A stretch of 49,275 nucleotides of DNA from Actinokineospora spheciospongiae (GCF_000564855.1 NZ_AYXG01000185.1:1-49275); one strand, 5' to 3'; numbered from the stretch's first letter, positions 7,235 to 16,047 are shown. Numbers and translations: made by a program. The notes: generated by a model not told the origin, from the letters alone.

Positions 7235-8071
7235 TCAGCCCGGCATCGCCGCACCGCGGTAGACGCGGTCGAGCAGGGCGTGCAGCCCGGTGTCGTAGCG
7301 GGCCAGTTCGGCCCGGGTGTCGACGTCGTTGTGCACCCCGTCGCCGCCCCTCGGGCCTTCCCGGTTGAGGTCGAAGTAGCTCTGGACGCCCTCGGCCCAG
7401 TACTCGGAGCTGTTGCTGCCCGCGTAGGTGTTGTTCCACAGCCCCGCCGACCGCGCCCGGTCGTAGGCCGCCCGGAGGTCGCGGGTGAAGGCGGGGTCGA
7501 TGTGCCGCAGTGCCATGTCGGCGACGGTGTGGCCGAACTCGTGGACGTAGCAGTTCTCCGCGCCCTGGTCGTCCACCAGGTTGGCCTCGGTGCCCACGGA
7601 GATCGGCAGCGAGTCCGTCGCCCCCATCCCCGCCCAGTAGCGGGCGTCCAGCGAGGTCCCGTACGCCGCGCGGACCTCGGGGATGGAACTCATCTTCTCG
7701 CCGCGGGCGGTGAGCACGACCCGGACGTCGCGCCGGTCGAGTTCGTTGACCGGGTGGTAGGGGAAGGTCCGCACCAGGGCCGTCAACTGGCGTGCCGCTT
7801 TCAGCAGGGTGGAGTCGGCGATCGCCGCCGAGCCCAGCACGGCGATGGACCGGCCGGTGGTGGCGTCCACGGGACCCCGCACGTACTTCGCGTACCACCG
7901 GGTGTCCAAGTGGTACCGGTCGACAACGTCCCGGGGGACGGGCTGCTGGACCGCGGCCCGCGTCGTGCCCCCGGGCACGTCCTGGGAAGCGAAGACCTCC
8001 TGCGGGGCCGCCGACACGGCGGCGGTGACTGTTGCGAGTACCAGCAGAGCCGCTGTCGCGCTCATCCTCAT
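7235..8071 (-). CDS. Secreted zinc metalloprotease (HEFGH zincin)
   Basis: A 278-aa exported protein. A Sec signal peptide (RMSATAALLVLATVTAAVSA) is followed by a single catalytic domain. The zinc motif HEFGH places His177, Glu178 and His181 in the active site. About 45 residues later, SSEYWAEGVQSYF supplies a Glu-rich helix that may hold the third ligand, as in gluzincin-like families. Two cysteines are not obvious, so the fold is probably not disulfide-stabilised. ATG 8071 has AAGGAG at correct spacing; an in-frame ATG two codons later is less well placed. It is divergent from the S1E protease across a 330-base regulatory gap, within a run of extracellular hydrolases. The substrate is unknown; protein scavenging or processing of the neighbouring protease are both possible. 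Confidence 0.8.
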   Translation of the reverse strand: MRMSATAALLVLATVTAAVSAAPQEVFASQDVPGGTTRAAVQQPVPRDVVDRYHLDTRWYAKYVRGPVDATTGRSIAVLGSAAIADSTLLKAARQLTALVRTFPYHPVNELDRRDVRVVLTARGEKMSSIPEVRAAYGTSLDARYWAGMGATDSLPISVGTEANLVDDQGAENCYVHEFGHTVADMALRHIDPAFTRDLRAAYDRARSAGLWNNTYAGSNSSEYWAEGVQSYFDLNREGPRGGDGVHNDVDTRAELARYDTGLHALLDRVYRGAAMPG

Positions 8072-8401
8072 CTGCGCTCTCCTTCGTCCGGTCTGGGATT
8101 GTCGGCTCGGCAGCCGCTCGTGCGCAATGGGCGGGCAATTCTTTCGGCCGATCGGTGGTTGATAGGCCGGGCCCGCGCCCGGTTCGTCTTGTGGAATGAG
8201 CGGAACCGGGTATTGGGAAATGGTGCTTTTGTTACATTCCAACAGGTTGTCGGACAAGCCTTTCGGTGACGGCGAGGTGCCTGGTGCGCCCGGTCGAACA
8301 ATTTGACGGCATGGATGCCCTTTCGAGTTAACGGTTAAACGGCGCGCATTCTCGTGGTGGCGGCTTATCGTCGGCTGCCCCGCAATCACGGAGGAGGACT
8401 G
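8072..8401. promoter_or_regulatory. Divergent promoter region with GTTAACGGTTAAAC box, copy 2
   Basis: A 330-base gap between two divergent exoprotease genes, with AT-rich patches unusual for this DNA (around 8210-8245 and 8295-8340). At 8327-8347 it carries GTTAACGGTTAAACGGCGCGC, the counterpart of the copy at 5843. Homology with the left copy continues to the ribosome site (GAGGAGGACT). The box lies 75 bases before ATG 8402, so it probably controls the protease. Confidence 0.6.
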
Positions 8402-10204
8402 ATGCGCAGCATCGCAGTTGCCGCACTGGTGGCGCTGGTGACCGTCAGTGTCCATAGTGGAGTCGCATCGGCGGCGCCCGAGGCGGCCGACCCGGCGGCG
8501 TCCGCCCTGGCCGAAGGGCTCGGGATCAGCCAGGACGCCGCCAGGGAACGCCTCCGGCAGCAGGACCGGGCGCACGAGGTGCTGGCCGCGCTGCCCCCGG
8601 TGGTCGACCCGGCGGGCACCTGGTTCGACGAGGGGAGCGGGTCGCTCACCGTGGCGGTGACCGACCAGACCGCCGCCGCGGCGGCCCGGGCGCACGGTGC
8701 CAGAGCGGTTCTTGTGCCCCGCAGCGCAGGCGCGTTGGCGGAACTGCGCAACCGGGTCCGCGCCCTGGCCACCCCGGACGTCGCGTTCAACACGATCGGG
8801 ATCGACCAGCGGGCCAACGAGGTGCTGGTCACCGTGAACCGCACGCGGATGACCGCGGCCACCCGGCAGTTCGTCGCCGCCGTGTCCTCGATCTCCGGTG
8901 TGCGGGTGGAGCAGTCCGACACCGGACCGCGGCAGCAGGCGGGGGAGGTGCGGCCGGGCGATCCGTGGTGGCCGCAGGGCGAGGGCGCCTGCTCGGTCGG
9001 GTTCGCCGCCACCGACGCGAATGGGGGCAAGCACTTCCTGACCGCCGGGCACTGCACGAACAACGCGAACCAACCCGCGTACGGCCAGAGCGGCAACCAG
9101 AACCGCGTCGGCACCTCGAACGTCGGCGGGTCGCGCAGCGTCAACGGGCGCGAGGGCGACATGGGCGTCGTCGCGGTGACCGAGCCCGGGTGGACCCTGT
9201 CGGCCTCGGTCAACACCTGGGGTTCCGCGGCGGTGACTGTGACCGGCGCGGCGGAGACGATCGTCGGCGACAGCGTCTGCCACTCCGGCAACGGCTCGAA
9301 GTGGCGGTGCGGGACGGTCACCTACGTCAACGAAACGGTCGACTACGGCGGCGGCACCGTCGTCGACGGCCTGACCTTCACCACCGCGTGCTCGCTGGGC
9401 GGGGATTCCGGGGGCGCCTGGCTGCGCGGGGACAAGGCCGTCGGACTGCACTCGGGCGGGCCCGCCCAGTGCGTGCCGAACCCCGCCAAGGACGAGCAGT
9501 CGGTCTTCCAGCCGGTGAGCGAAGCCCTGCGCAAGTGGAACCTGACCCTGTTCACCGGTGGCGGTGGCGGCGGTGACACCCAGCCCCCGTCCACCCCGGC
9601 CGGCCTGCGCTCCACCGCCCAGACCGCCACCTCGCTGTCGCTGGCCTGGAACGCCGCCACCGACAACGTCGGCGTCACCGGCTACGACGTCTACCTCGGC
9701 GCGACCCTGGCCGCCTCCACCGCCACCACCTCCGCCACCGTCTCCGGTCTGACACCCGACACCGCCTACTCGGTGACGGTCCGGGCCAGGGACGCCGCGG
9801 GCAACGCCTCCCCGCCCGGTGCCGCCCTGGCCGTCCGCACCAAGCCCGGCAGCGGCGGCGGGCGCGCGTTCGGCAACGACACCGACCAGCCCATCGCCGA
9901 CCAGCGCACCGCCGCCAGCCGGATCTCCTCCACGGCGACCGGCGCGGCGGCCAACCCGGTCCGGGTGTCCGTCACCGCCCGCCACACCTGCCAGGAGGAC
10001 CTGCGACTGCGGGTCGTCAGCCCGGCGGGCTGGTGGTACCAGCTCAAGAATTCCGGTGGCTCCGCCTGCACCCCGTTCCCGGGCACCGCCACCCACTCGT
10101 TCAGCCCGTTCGCCGAGCAGGCCTCGGGCACGTGGACCCTGGAGGTCACCGACACCCGCACCGGCAACACCGGTGTCCTCGACTCCTGGTCGATCACGGT
10201 CTGA
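8402..10204 (+). CDS. Secreted S1E serine protease with FnIII and P domains
   Basis: A 600-aa extracellular protease of the alpha-lytic/streptogrisin type. In order: a Sec signal peptide (about 1-25, ending ASA), an inhibitory propeptide (about 30-185, with PAGTWFDE and paired ALP/DVAFN landmarks), and the chymotrypsin-fold domain. The triad is His217 in LTAGHC, Asp253 in EGDMGVV and Ser336 in GGDSGGAW. A glycine-rich linker then leads to a fibronectin type III domain (about 398-480) and a proprotein-convertase P domain (about 500-600, ending NTGVLDSWSITV). Cysteine pairs around the His and Ser suggest disulfides. ATG 8402 follows GGAGGAGG. The architecture suggests activity on insoluble or surface-bound protein. 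Its own collapsed duplicate lies 2.4 kb to the left. Confidence 0.93.
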   Translation: MRSIAVAALVALVTVSVHSGVASAAPEAADPAASALAEGLGISQDAARERLRQQDRAHEVLAALPPVVDPAGTWFDEGSGSLTVAVTDQTAAAAARAHGARAVLVPRSAGALAELRNRVRALATPDVAFNTIGIDQRANEVLVTVNRTRMTAATRQFVAAVSSISGVRVEQSDTGPRQQAGEVRPGDPWWPQGEGACSVGFAATDANGGKHFLTAGHCTNNANQPAYGQSGNQNRVGTSNVGGSRSVNGREGDMGVVAVTEPGWTLSASVNTWGSAAVTVTGAAETIVGDSVCHSGNGSKWRCGTVTYVNETVDYGGGTVVDGLTFTTACSLGGDSGGAWLRGDKAVGLHSGGPAQCVPNPAKDEQSVFQPVSEALRKWNLTLFTGGGGGGDTQPPSTPAGLRSTAQTATSLSLAWNAATDNVGVTGYDVYLGATLAASTATTSATVSGLTPDTAYSVTVRARDAAGNASPPGAALAVRTKPGSGGGRAFGNDTDQPIADQRTAASRISSTATGAAANPVRVSVTARHTCQEDLRLRVVSPAGWWYQLKNSGGSACTPFPGTATHSFSPFAEQASGTWTLEVTDTRTGNTGVLDSWSITV

Positions 10205-10237
10205 TCGACCAGGTGTGCCGGGAGCCCGACCCGGCAC

Positions 10238-10286
10238 GCGGCCCCTCCCCACCTCACCCCTCTCCACCTCGGTGGGGAGGGGCCGC
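10238..10286 (+). terminator. Strong hairpin after the S1E protease
   Basis: A perfect 16-bp stem (GCGGCCCCTCCCCACC with its complement) and a 17-nt loop, 34 bases after the stop codon. It separates the protease transcript from the regulator that follows. Confidence 0.75.
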
Positions 10287-10373
10287 ACGACACCGCACAA
10301 CTCCACCCGGCGAAGTCCCGCTGGAACGCGGGAGGGGATTGTCGCGGGTGGAGTGCGGTGGCACTGTGGGCCG

Positions 10374-11246
10374 GTGGAGACGGATTCGTTCGACCGGGTG
10401 TTGCGGGCGGCGATCGCGCGCAGCGGGTTGGGCCTCGAACGGATCAGGTGCCACCTCGCCCGACGCGGGTGCCGGGTCAGCATCGCCACGCTGAGCCAGT
10501 GGCAGTCCGGCAAGCGGCGACCGGAGCGCCAGGAGTCGTTGCGGGCGCTGGTCGTCCTGGAGGACGTCCTGTCGATCCCGGCGGGCACGCTGACCGGGGT
10601 CGTGGGACCGCCGAGGCCGCGCGGGCCGCAACGGCAGCGGCGGGTGTCGCCGGAGGCGGTGTGGCCGGGGGAGCCCCAGGTGCCGCCGCTGCTGGGGGAG
10701 GTCGACGACGAGGACGAGTTCCTGATGCGGCTGAGCCACCACGACGTCCTGCGGTTGGGTGCGGACGGGGCTGAGGTGTCCCTGGCCGTGCGCCTGGTGC
10801 TGCGGGCCGCGCGGTCCGGGGTGTCGCGGTTGCCGGTCGTGTCCGTGCTCGACGAGCCGCACCCGACGGGGCAGTGGGTGCGGCCGGTGCGGCACTGCTC
10901 GGTCGGGGAGGTGGCGTACCTGCCGGAGTTCGGGTCCATGGTGGCCTCGCTGAGGCTGGACCGGGAGCTGGCGCGGGGCGACGTGGTCATGGTCGAGTAC
11001 GAGATCGTCTACCCGCCGGGCGCGCCCAGGAGCGTTCGCACGGAACGCAAGCTGCGGTTCCCGGTCCGCGAGTACTTCGTCGAGGTCGAGTTCCACCCGC
11101 GTGCCGTGCCCGAACGCTGTCGCTGGCTGGTGGCGGACGGGGGGAGGGCGGCCCGGGGCGGTGGGTTGCGCCTGGACGGGACCACCGCCCAGTTCGCGGT
11201 GTCCGGTGCCGACCCCGGCATCTACGCGGTGCGCTGGGACTGGTGA
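10374..11246 (+). CDS. XRE-like HTH regulator, duplicated copy 2
   Basis: A 290-aa paralogue of the protein at 6216. The HTH part reads ATLSQWQSGKRRPERQESL against ATLSYWQSGRSRPERRDSL in the other copy. The linker GPPRPRG, the HCSVGEVA strand (NCTLGEVA there), RKLRFPVREYFVEV and the C-terminal GIYAVRWDW are all conserved. GTG 10374 is chosen because it leaves a short N-terminus comparable to the paralogue; GTG 10353 in frame is an alternative. No good ribosome site is visible, so a leaderless or weakly translated message is possible. It stands alone behind the protease terminator and converges on a trypsin-like protease gene. Unlike the neighbouring protease pair, both regulator copies are intact, so retention seems selected. 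Confidence 0.75.
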   Translation: METDSFDRVLRAAIARSGLGLERIRCHLARRGCRVSIATLSQWQSGKRRPERQESLRALVVLEDVLSIPAGTLTGVVGPPRPRGPQRQRRVSPEAVWPGEPQVPPLLGEVDDEDEFLMRLSHHDVLRLGADGAEVSLAVRLVLRAARSGVSRLPVVSVLDEPHPTGQWVRPVRHCSVGEVAYLPEFGSMVASLRLDRELARGDVVMVEYEIVYPPGAPRSVRTERKLRFPVREYFVEVEFHPRAVPERCRWLVADGGRAARGGGLRLDGTTAQFAVSGADPGIYAVRWDW

Positions 11247-11271
11247 GGGCACCCGTGCGCCACGGGTGCCC
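11247..11271. terminator. Bidirectional hairpin
   Basis: GGGCACCCGTG-CGC-CACGGGTGCCC, a perfect 11-bp stem with a 3-nt loop, between the converging regulator and trypsin-like protease genes. Confidence 0.75.
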
Positions 11272-11280
11272 CCACGCCGG

Positions 11281-11940
11281 TCAGCCCTGGATGGTGGTCT
11301 GAATCCACTGCCGGTAGGTGTACACGTTCACGTGCCCGGAGGTCCCGGCGGAGGTGTTGCCGTAGGAGTGCACGCCGATCAGGCGGCCGTTCTGGAACAC
11401 CGGGCCCCCGGAGTCGCCGGGGCCGGTGTAGCCGTTGCTCTGGGTGGCGTCGATGAAACTGCTGCTCCTGCCGGTGATGCGCATGGTGGCGACCTTGAGG
11501 TAGCGGGAGTCGCGGGCGGACTCGGTGCGCCCGAACCCGTACACCTGCTCGCTGCTGCCGACCGCGGGCGCGGTGGTGGTCAGGGCCGCGTAGGTCGTGC
11601 TCACCGGGCTGTTGATCTGGTACAGGATGAGGTCGGCCGACGGGTGCGACACCGAGCGCACGGCGGTGCGGGACTGACCGGCGTTGCGGTCGGTGCTGCC
11701 GATGAGGAACCGGTTGGCGCTGTTGGCGCAGTGCTTGGCGGTGATCACCCAGCGGGCGGCGACGATCGAGCCGGAGCAGTTCTGCGCCCCGTTGACCATG
11801 ATCGCGACGGCCCACGGGCCGGTCTGGGCGTAGCCGCCGCCGATGATCGCGGGTTGGGCCGGAGCCGCGGCCGCGGGAACCGCGGCTCCGGTCAACGCGG
11901 CCAGGCCGAGCAGGGCCACGGCGATTTTCTTGACGAGCAC
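11281..11940 (-). CDS. Secreted trypsin-like serine protease (S1A)
   Basis: A 219-aa exported protease. A Sec signal (VKKIAVALLGLAALTGAAVP, cleavage near AAAA) is followed by a very short pro-segment and IIGGGYA, the trypsin-type N-terminus of the mature enzyme. The triad is His70 in TAKHC, Asp103 in SADLILYQI and Ser177 in GPGDSGGP. Residues before the catalytic Ser contain no Asp at the usual S1-pocket position (TGPGDSGG), so classic Arg/Lys specificity is uncertain. GTG 11940 is preceded by AGGAG. Length is typical of short streptomycete trypsins. It converges on the HTH regulator and is divergent from a metalloprotease-lectin gene, inside the exoenzyme island. Confidence 0.9.
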   Translation of the reverse strand: MLVKKIAVALLGLAALTGAAVPAAAAPAQPAIIGGGYAQTGPWAVAIMVNGAQNCSGSIVAARWVITAKHCANSANRFLIGSTDRNAGQSRTAVRSVSHPSADLILYQINSPVSTTYAALTTTAPAVGSSEQVYGFGRTESARDSRYLKVATMRITGRSSSFIDATQSNGYTGPGDSGGPVFQNGRLIGVHSYGNTSAGTSGHVNVYTYRQWIQTTIQG

Positions 11941-12293
11941 GGATTCTCCTGGGAGTCAGGGGGAAAACGCAGGATGTGACTCGGGAAATCGACGCCCGGG
12001 ACGGGCGTGCCGCCGACTGTAGGCACGTGTTGATGAATCACTCAAGAGTGTGAATCGGCAGTGCGTCACCCGCTGTGGCGCTGACCAGCGCACACCGTGG
12101 TGAAACCGTGAAAAGTAAAAGGATCGCGCCACTGCCGGGCACACCGTTCTGCGCCGTGGGATCGACGATCGGTCGCCCTGTGCTGTTGGTGATGAAATGC
12201 CGGTCCACTTGGTCGTCCGGATGTGCGATGTTTGCCCGCGGGGTCGGTGGTCATATATGAATGACGCCCCTGCCAGCGGAAAGTGAGTCCTCC
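11941..12293. promoter_or_regulatory. Divergent promoter region between two exoproteases
   Basis: A 353-base gap between a trypsin-like protease and a metalloprotease. AT-richer stretches lie near 12020-12060 and 12230-12262 (TCATATATGAATGA). No GTTAAC box of the kind found before the S1E protease is present, so control is probably different. Confidence 0.4.
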
Positions 12294-13757
12294 ATGGACA
12301 AGCAGCGTTTTCGGCGTCGCGCGGTGCTCGCGCTGGGTGCGGCCCTGGTGCTGAGCGGCGCGGTGGTGGTGTCCACCGGGTCGGTGTCGGCGACCGAGTC
12401 GGCCCAGGCGCCCGCGGCGCCCGCGCCCGTGGCGGTGACCAAGCGGATCGCGGTGGTGCTGGTCGACTTCACCGACGACCGGATCGACTCCTCTGCCGCG
12501 TTCCGCGCGAAGGTGCGCGACATGTACTTCGGCGCGGACACGTCGCTGGCGCGCTACTACCGCGAGGCGAGCAACGGCGCCCTGGACTTCGCGCCGCTCG
12601 CCGGGCAACCGGAGGTGATCGGTCCGCTGGCCATCGGCGTGGCCGCGGGCTGCGACTCCGGTGCGATGAACAGCAAGACCAGGCAGGCCCTGTCCGCCAA
12701 GGGGATCAGCGGCTTCGACTCGCTGGCCATCTGGTTCCCCAACCGGCTCGCCAAGTGCGGCTGGGGCGGGCTCGGGCAGCAGCCGGGCCCCACCACCTGG
12801 ATGCCCGACAACGCGACCGGCACGCCGCCCAGCGGGGTGGTCCACGAACTCGGCCACAACCTCGGCTTCCGCCACCTGAGCGCCAAGACCTGCACCGCGG
12901 GCACGCTGTCGGACTGCGTCGACGCGGACTACCGCGGTTCCTCGCCGATGGGCGGCGGTGGGTACCGGAGCGGCCTGTCCGCGCCCGAGTTGCTCCACAT
13001 GGGCTGGTTGCCCGCGGCGCAGCTCATCACCGCGCCCGCCTCCGGCACCTACACCCTCGTGCCCCTGCACGCCCCCGACTCCACCCCCGGGACCCGCGTC
13101 CTGGAGATCCCGCGTTCCGGCACCGAGCGGATCACCGTGGCCTACCGCCGCAACGGCAACACCCTCGACACCGGTGTCGGCGAGGGCGTGCAACTGCACC
13201 TGACCACCCAGGGCGCCTACCACACCTCCACCCTCGTCGACCCGTCCGCGGCCACGACCGGCAAGGACGACACCGACCTCGACGTCGGCGCCCGCGTCAC
13301 CGACGCCGCCAACGGCATCACCGTCGAGACCGTCTCGGCGGGCGCCACCAGCGCCACCGTCCGGATCACCACCAAGGGCGCCCCGCCCGCCGGGCGCACC
13401 CTCCTCGGCGCGGGCGGGCGCTGCCTCGACGTCAAGGACCAGGCCACCACCAACGGCACCCGGGCCATCCTGTGGGACTGCCACGGTGGAGCCAACCAGC
13501 GGTGGACCACCGGCACCGACGGCACCCTGCGCTCGCTGGGCAAGTGCCTCGACGTCGAAGCCGGTGGCACCGCGGACGGCACCCGCGTCATCCTCTGGGA
13601 CTGCCACGGTCGCGCGAACCAGCGGTGGACCGCCGACGCCGACGGCACCCTGCGTTCGCTGGGCAAGTGCCTCGACGCCAGGACCGCCGCGAACGGCGCG
13701 CTCCTGGTCGTCACGACCTGCGCGGGCAGTGCCACCCAGAAGTGGACCACCCGCTGA
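12294..13757 (+). CDS. Secreted metzincin-like metalloprotease with ricin-type lectin domain
   Basis: A 487-aa extracellular enzyme. The signal peptide begins QRFRRRAVLALGAAL, an arginine-rich n-region that could use Tat but reads equally as Sec, and ends near VSA. The catalytic domain carries HELGHNLGFRH: His184, Glu185, His188 and His194, the full metzincin zinc motif. A candidate Met-turn, SSPMGGGG, lies about 30 residues later; this resembles gametolysin (M11/M6-type) peptidases. Several cysteines surround the site. From about residue 360, three beta-trefoil units follow, each with a CLDV/CLDA and an NQRW or TQKW (QxW) motif, that is a ricin-B/CBM13 lectin for carbohydrate binding. This pairing suggests proteolysis of glycoproteins or attachment to cell walls. 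ATG 12294 has only a weak ribosome site (GGAAAGTGAG). Confidence 0.88.
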   Translation: MDKQRFRRRAVLALGAALVLSGAVVVSTGSVSATESAQAPAAPAPVAVTKRIAVVLVDFTDDRIDSSAAFRAKVRDMYFGADTSLARYYREASNGALDFAPLAGQPEVIGPLAIGVAAGCDSGAMNSKTRQALSAKGISGFDSLAIWFPNRLAKCGWGGLGQQPGPTTWMPDNATGTPPSGVVHELGHNLGFRHLSAKTCTAGTLSDCVDADYRGSSPMGGGGYRSGLSAPELLHMGWLPAAQLITAPASGTYTLVPLHAPDSTPGTRVLEIPRSGTERITVAYRRNGNTLDTGVGEGVQLHLTTQGAYHTSTLVDPSAATTGKDDTDLDVGARVTDAANGITVETVSAGATSATVRITTKGAPPAGRTLLGAGGRCLDVKDQATTNGTRAILWDCHGGANQRWTTGTDGTLRSLGKCLDVEAGGTADGTRVILWDCHGRANQRWTADADGTLRSLGKCLDARTAANGALLVVTTCAGSATQKWTTR

Positions 13758-13771
13758 GCGGACACCGGCGA

Positions 13772-13813
13772 CCCGACCGACCACCACGGCACGAAACGCC
13801 CTCGTCGGTCGGG
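13772..13813 (+). terminator. Hairpin after the metalloprotease-lectin gene
   Basis: CCCGACCGAC pairs exactly with GTCGGTCGGG across 22 nt, 15 bases after the stop codon. Confidence 0.6.
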
Positions 13814-13832
13814 CGTTGGCGCACACCTGGTC

Positions 13833-13849
13833 GTTCACCAGCGTTCACC
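13833..13849 (+). promoter_or_regulatory. PHO-box-like direct repeat upstream of phospholipase C
   Basis: GTTCACC-AGC-GTTCACC-GGC, with a weaker third unit GGTGCCT at 13853, lies ~150 bases before the phospholipase start. GTTCACC is the core of actinomycete PhoP boxes. However, the repeat period here is 10, while the usual unit is 11, so phosphate control is only suggested. Confidence 0.4.
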
Positions 13850-13983
13850 GGCGGTGCCTGGACGCAACCGTTGGAAAGTCTTTAGCATCGCCTTGGCAAG
13901 CTCGCGGATGTGTTGTGCGGCAAGGTTTTTGTCGAACTCGCGTTCCCGTGCACCGATCAGGCTGTGCGATTCGTGGAGGTCTC

Positions 13984-16047
13984 GTGGACCGGCGGGCTTT
14001 TCTGGGTGCGGCAATGGCGGCGGGAGCGTTGTCGGCGCTGCCGCCGAGCCTGGTCCGGGCGCTCGCCCGGGACGCGCCGACCGGTGGGCTGGACGTGGTC
14101 GAGCACGTCGTGGTCTTCATGCAGGAGAACCGGTCGTTCGACCACTACTTCGGCAGGCTCAGGGGTGTGCGCGGGTACTCCGACCGCAACGCGATCCAGC
14201 TCGGGGTCAACGGCCGGTCGGTGTACCACCAGCCGGACGGCTCGGGCGGTCACGTGCTGCCGTACGGAACGGACAACCACCACCTGCAAGGCACGCCGCA
14301 CTCCTGGAGCGACGGGCACAGCGCCTGGAACCGGGGCAGGTACGACAACTGGGTGCCCGCGAAGGGCGTGCACACCATGTGCCACTACGACCGCGCCGAC
14401 CTGCCCTTCTACTACCAGCTCGCCGACGCGTTCACCATCTGCGACGCCTACCACTGCTCGGCGATCAGCTCGACCAGCCCGAACCGCAGCTTCCACGTCA
14501 CCGGCATGATCGGCGACGAGCCGGACGGGACCCGCGCGATCGGCAACGCCGCCTACGCCGAGGACACCCACGCGGGGTACTCCTGGACCACCTACGCGGA
14601 GCGGCTGGAGCGGGCCGGTGTCCCGTGGCAGGTGTTCCACGAGTGGGACAACTACCAGAACAACAACCTGGAGTTCTTCCGGACGTTCAAGGCCGTGGCG
14701 CGCAAGGCGCTGGCCAGGACGACCCACCGGAGCATGGACTCCTTCTACACGGCGGTCCGGCAGGCGGGCAGCGGGGCCCAGCGGAACGAACTGCTGGCCA
14801 CCCTCGACCGGGGCGTGGCCACCCTCGGCGCGGCCGAGCGCAGCCTGTTCGACCGCGCCCTGCGGCGGGTGCGCGCGGGCGGCCTCACCGCGAGCTTCCG
14901 CGACGCGGTCGCCGACGACCGCCTCCCCGCGGTGTCGTGGCTGATCGCCCCGGAGGACCAGTGCGAACACCCCTCCTCGGACGGGCCGAGCACCGGGTCG
15001 GAACTGGTGTGGCAGGTGCTCGACGCGCTGGCGTCGAACCGGCGGGTGTGGGACAAGACGGTGTTCCTGCTCAACTACGACGAGAACGACGGCTACTTCG
15101 ACCACGTGCCACCCCCCGTCCCGCCCGCGTCGGCGACCGGCGAACACGTCGACGGCGTGCCGATCGGGCTCGGACCACGCGTTCCCATGCTGGTGGTGTC
15201 CCCGTGGAGCCGCGGCGGCAACGTGTGCTCGGAACTGTTCGACCACACCTCGGTCCTGCGGTTCCTGGAGGTCGTCACCGGCGTCCGGGAGACCAACATC
15301 AGCCCGTGGCGGCGCGACCTGTGCGGGGACCTGACCTCCGCCCTGGACACGACGACGACGGCCCCGTACCCGGGCTTCACCCGCCCCGTGCCCACCGGTG
15401 GCACCGGTCCGGCGGTGCCCTCCCCGCCGGACCCGCAGGTGGCCCCGGTCCAGGAACCGGGGACGAAGCCCGCGCGGAAACTGCCCTACCAGCCCAACGC
15501 CAACCTCAGCCAGTCGAAGTCCACCGGTCGGGTCACCTTCAGCATGACCAACAGGGGCACCCGCACCACGCACTTCACCGTCTACGCCAACGCCCACCGG
15601 ACAGACGGGCCCTGGCACCACGACGTGACCCCGGGCGCGACGACCACCGACCCGTTCAACGCCGGGGCCTACGGCGGCGGCAAGTACGACCTGTCCTGCC
15701 ACGGCCCCAACGGCTTCGCCCGGCGCGCCAAGGGCGACCTCAACACCGCGGGTGCCGCCACCGAGGTCACCGCCGACCTCAGCACCGCGAACGGCGGCAC
15801 GGTCACCCTGACCTTCGCCAACGGCGGCAGCACCCCGGTCACCTTCACCGTGCACGCCAACGCCTACCGCACCGACGGCCCCTGGACCTACACCGTCGCC
15901 CCGGGTGGGACGACCGCGGACACGTGGCGCGCGGGCCAGTACGGTCGGCGCTGGTACGACATGACCGTGCGGATCAACACCGACCCCGGCTTCGAGCGCA
16001 CCTTCCGCGGCCACATCGAAAACGGCCAACACGGCGTGACCGGCTGA
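13984..16047 (+). CDS. Tat-exported phospholipase C (phosphoesterase family)
   Basis: A 687-aa bacterial PLC of the non-haemolytic, phosphatidylcholine-cleaving type. The N-terminus DRRAFLGAAMAAGALS is a twin-arginine signal. The catalytic domain contains the family hallmarks QENRSFDHYFG, SSTSPNRSFHVTG, NYDENDGYFDHVPPP and MLVVSPWSRGG. The last ~180 residues hold two repeats of the C-terminal beta domain typical of this family (FTVYANAHRTDGPW and FTVHANAYRTDGPW). It would cleave phospholipid head groups outside the membrane, freeing phosphate after phosphatase action. GTG 13984 is preceded by GGAGG. Full length; no defects seen. A PHO-like repeat lies upstream. Confidence 0.93.
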   Translation: MDRRAFLGAAMAAGALSALPPSLVRALARDAPTGGLDVVEHVVVFMQENRSFDHYFGRLRGVRGYSDRNAIQLGVNGRSVYHQPDGSGGHVLPYGTDNHHLQGTPHSWSDGHSAWNRGRYDNWVPAKGVHTMCHYDRADLPFYYQLADAFTICDAYHCSAISSTSPNRSFHVTGMIGDEPDGTRAIGNAAYAEDTHAGYSWTTYAERLERAGVPWQVFHEWDNYQNNNLEFFRTFKAVARKALARTTHRSMDSFYTAVRQAGSGAQRNELLATLDRGVATLGAAERSLFDRALRRVRAGGLTASFRDAVADDRLPAVSWLIAPEDQCEHPSSDGPSTGSELVWQVLDALASNRRVWDKTVFLLNYDENDGYFDHVPPPVPPASATGEHVDGVPIGLGPRVPMLVVSPWSRGGNVCSELFDHTSVLRFLEVVTGVRETNISPWRRDLCGDLTSALDTTTTAPYPGFTRPVPTGGTGPAVPSPPDPQVAPVQEPGTKPARKLPYQPNANLSQSKSTGRVTFSMTNRGTRTTHFTVYANAHRTDGPWHHDVTPGATTTDPFNAGAYGGGKYDLSCHGPNGFARRAKGDLNTAGAATEVTADLSTANGGTVTLTFANGGSTPVTFTVHANAYRTDGPWTYTVAPGGTTADTWRAGQYGRRWYDMTVRINTDPGFERTFRGHIENGQHGVTG

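Noticed and set aside
7235-10990. 1251-codon minus-strand open frame
   Set aside because: Only its last 278 codons (the zinc metalloprotease) are real. The rest is the complement of the S1E protease and the HTH regulator, and the signal peptide marks the true start.
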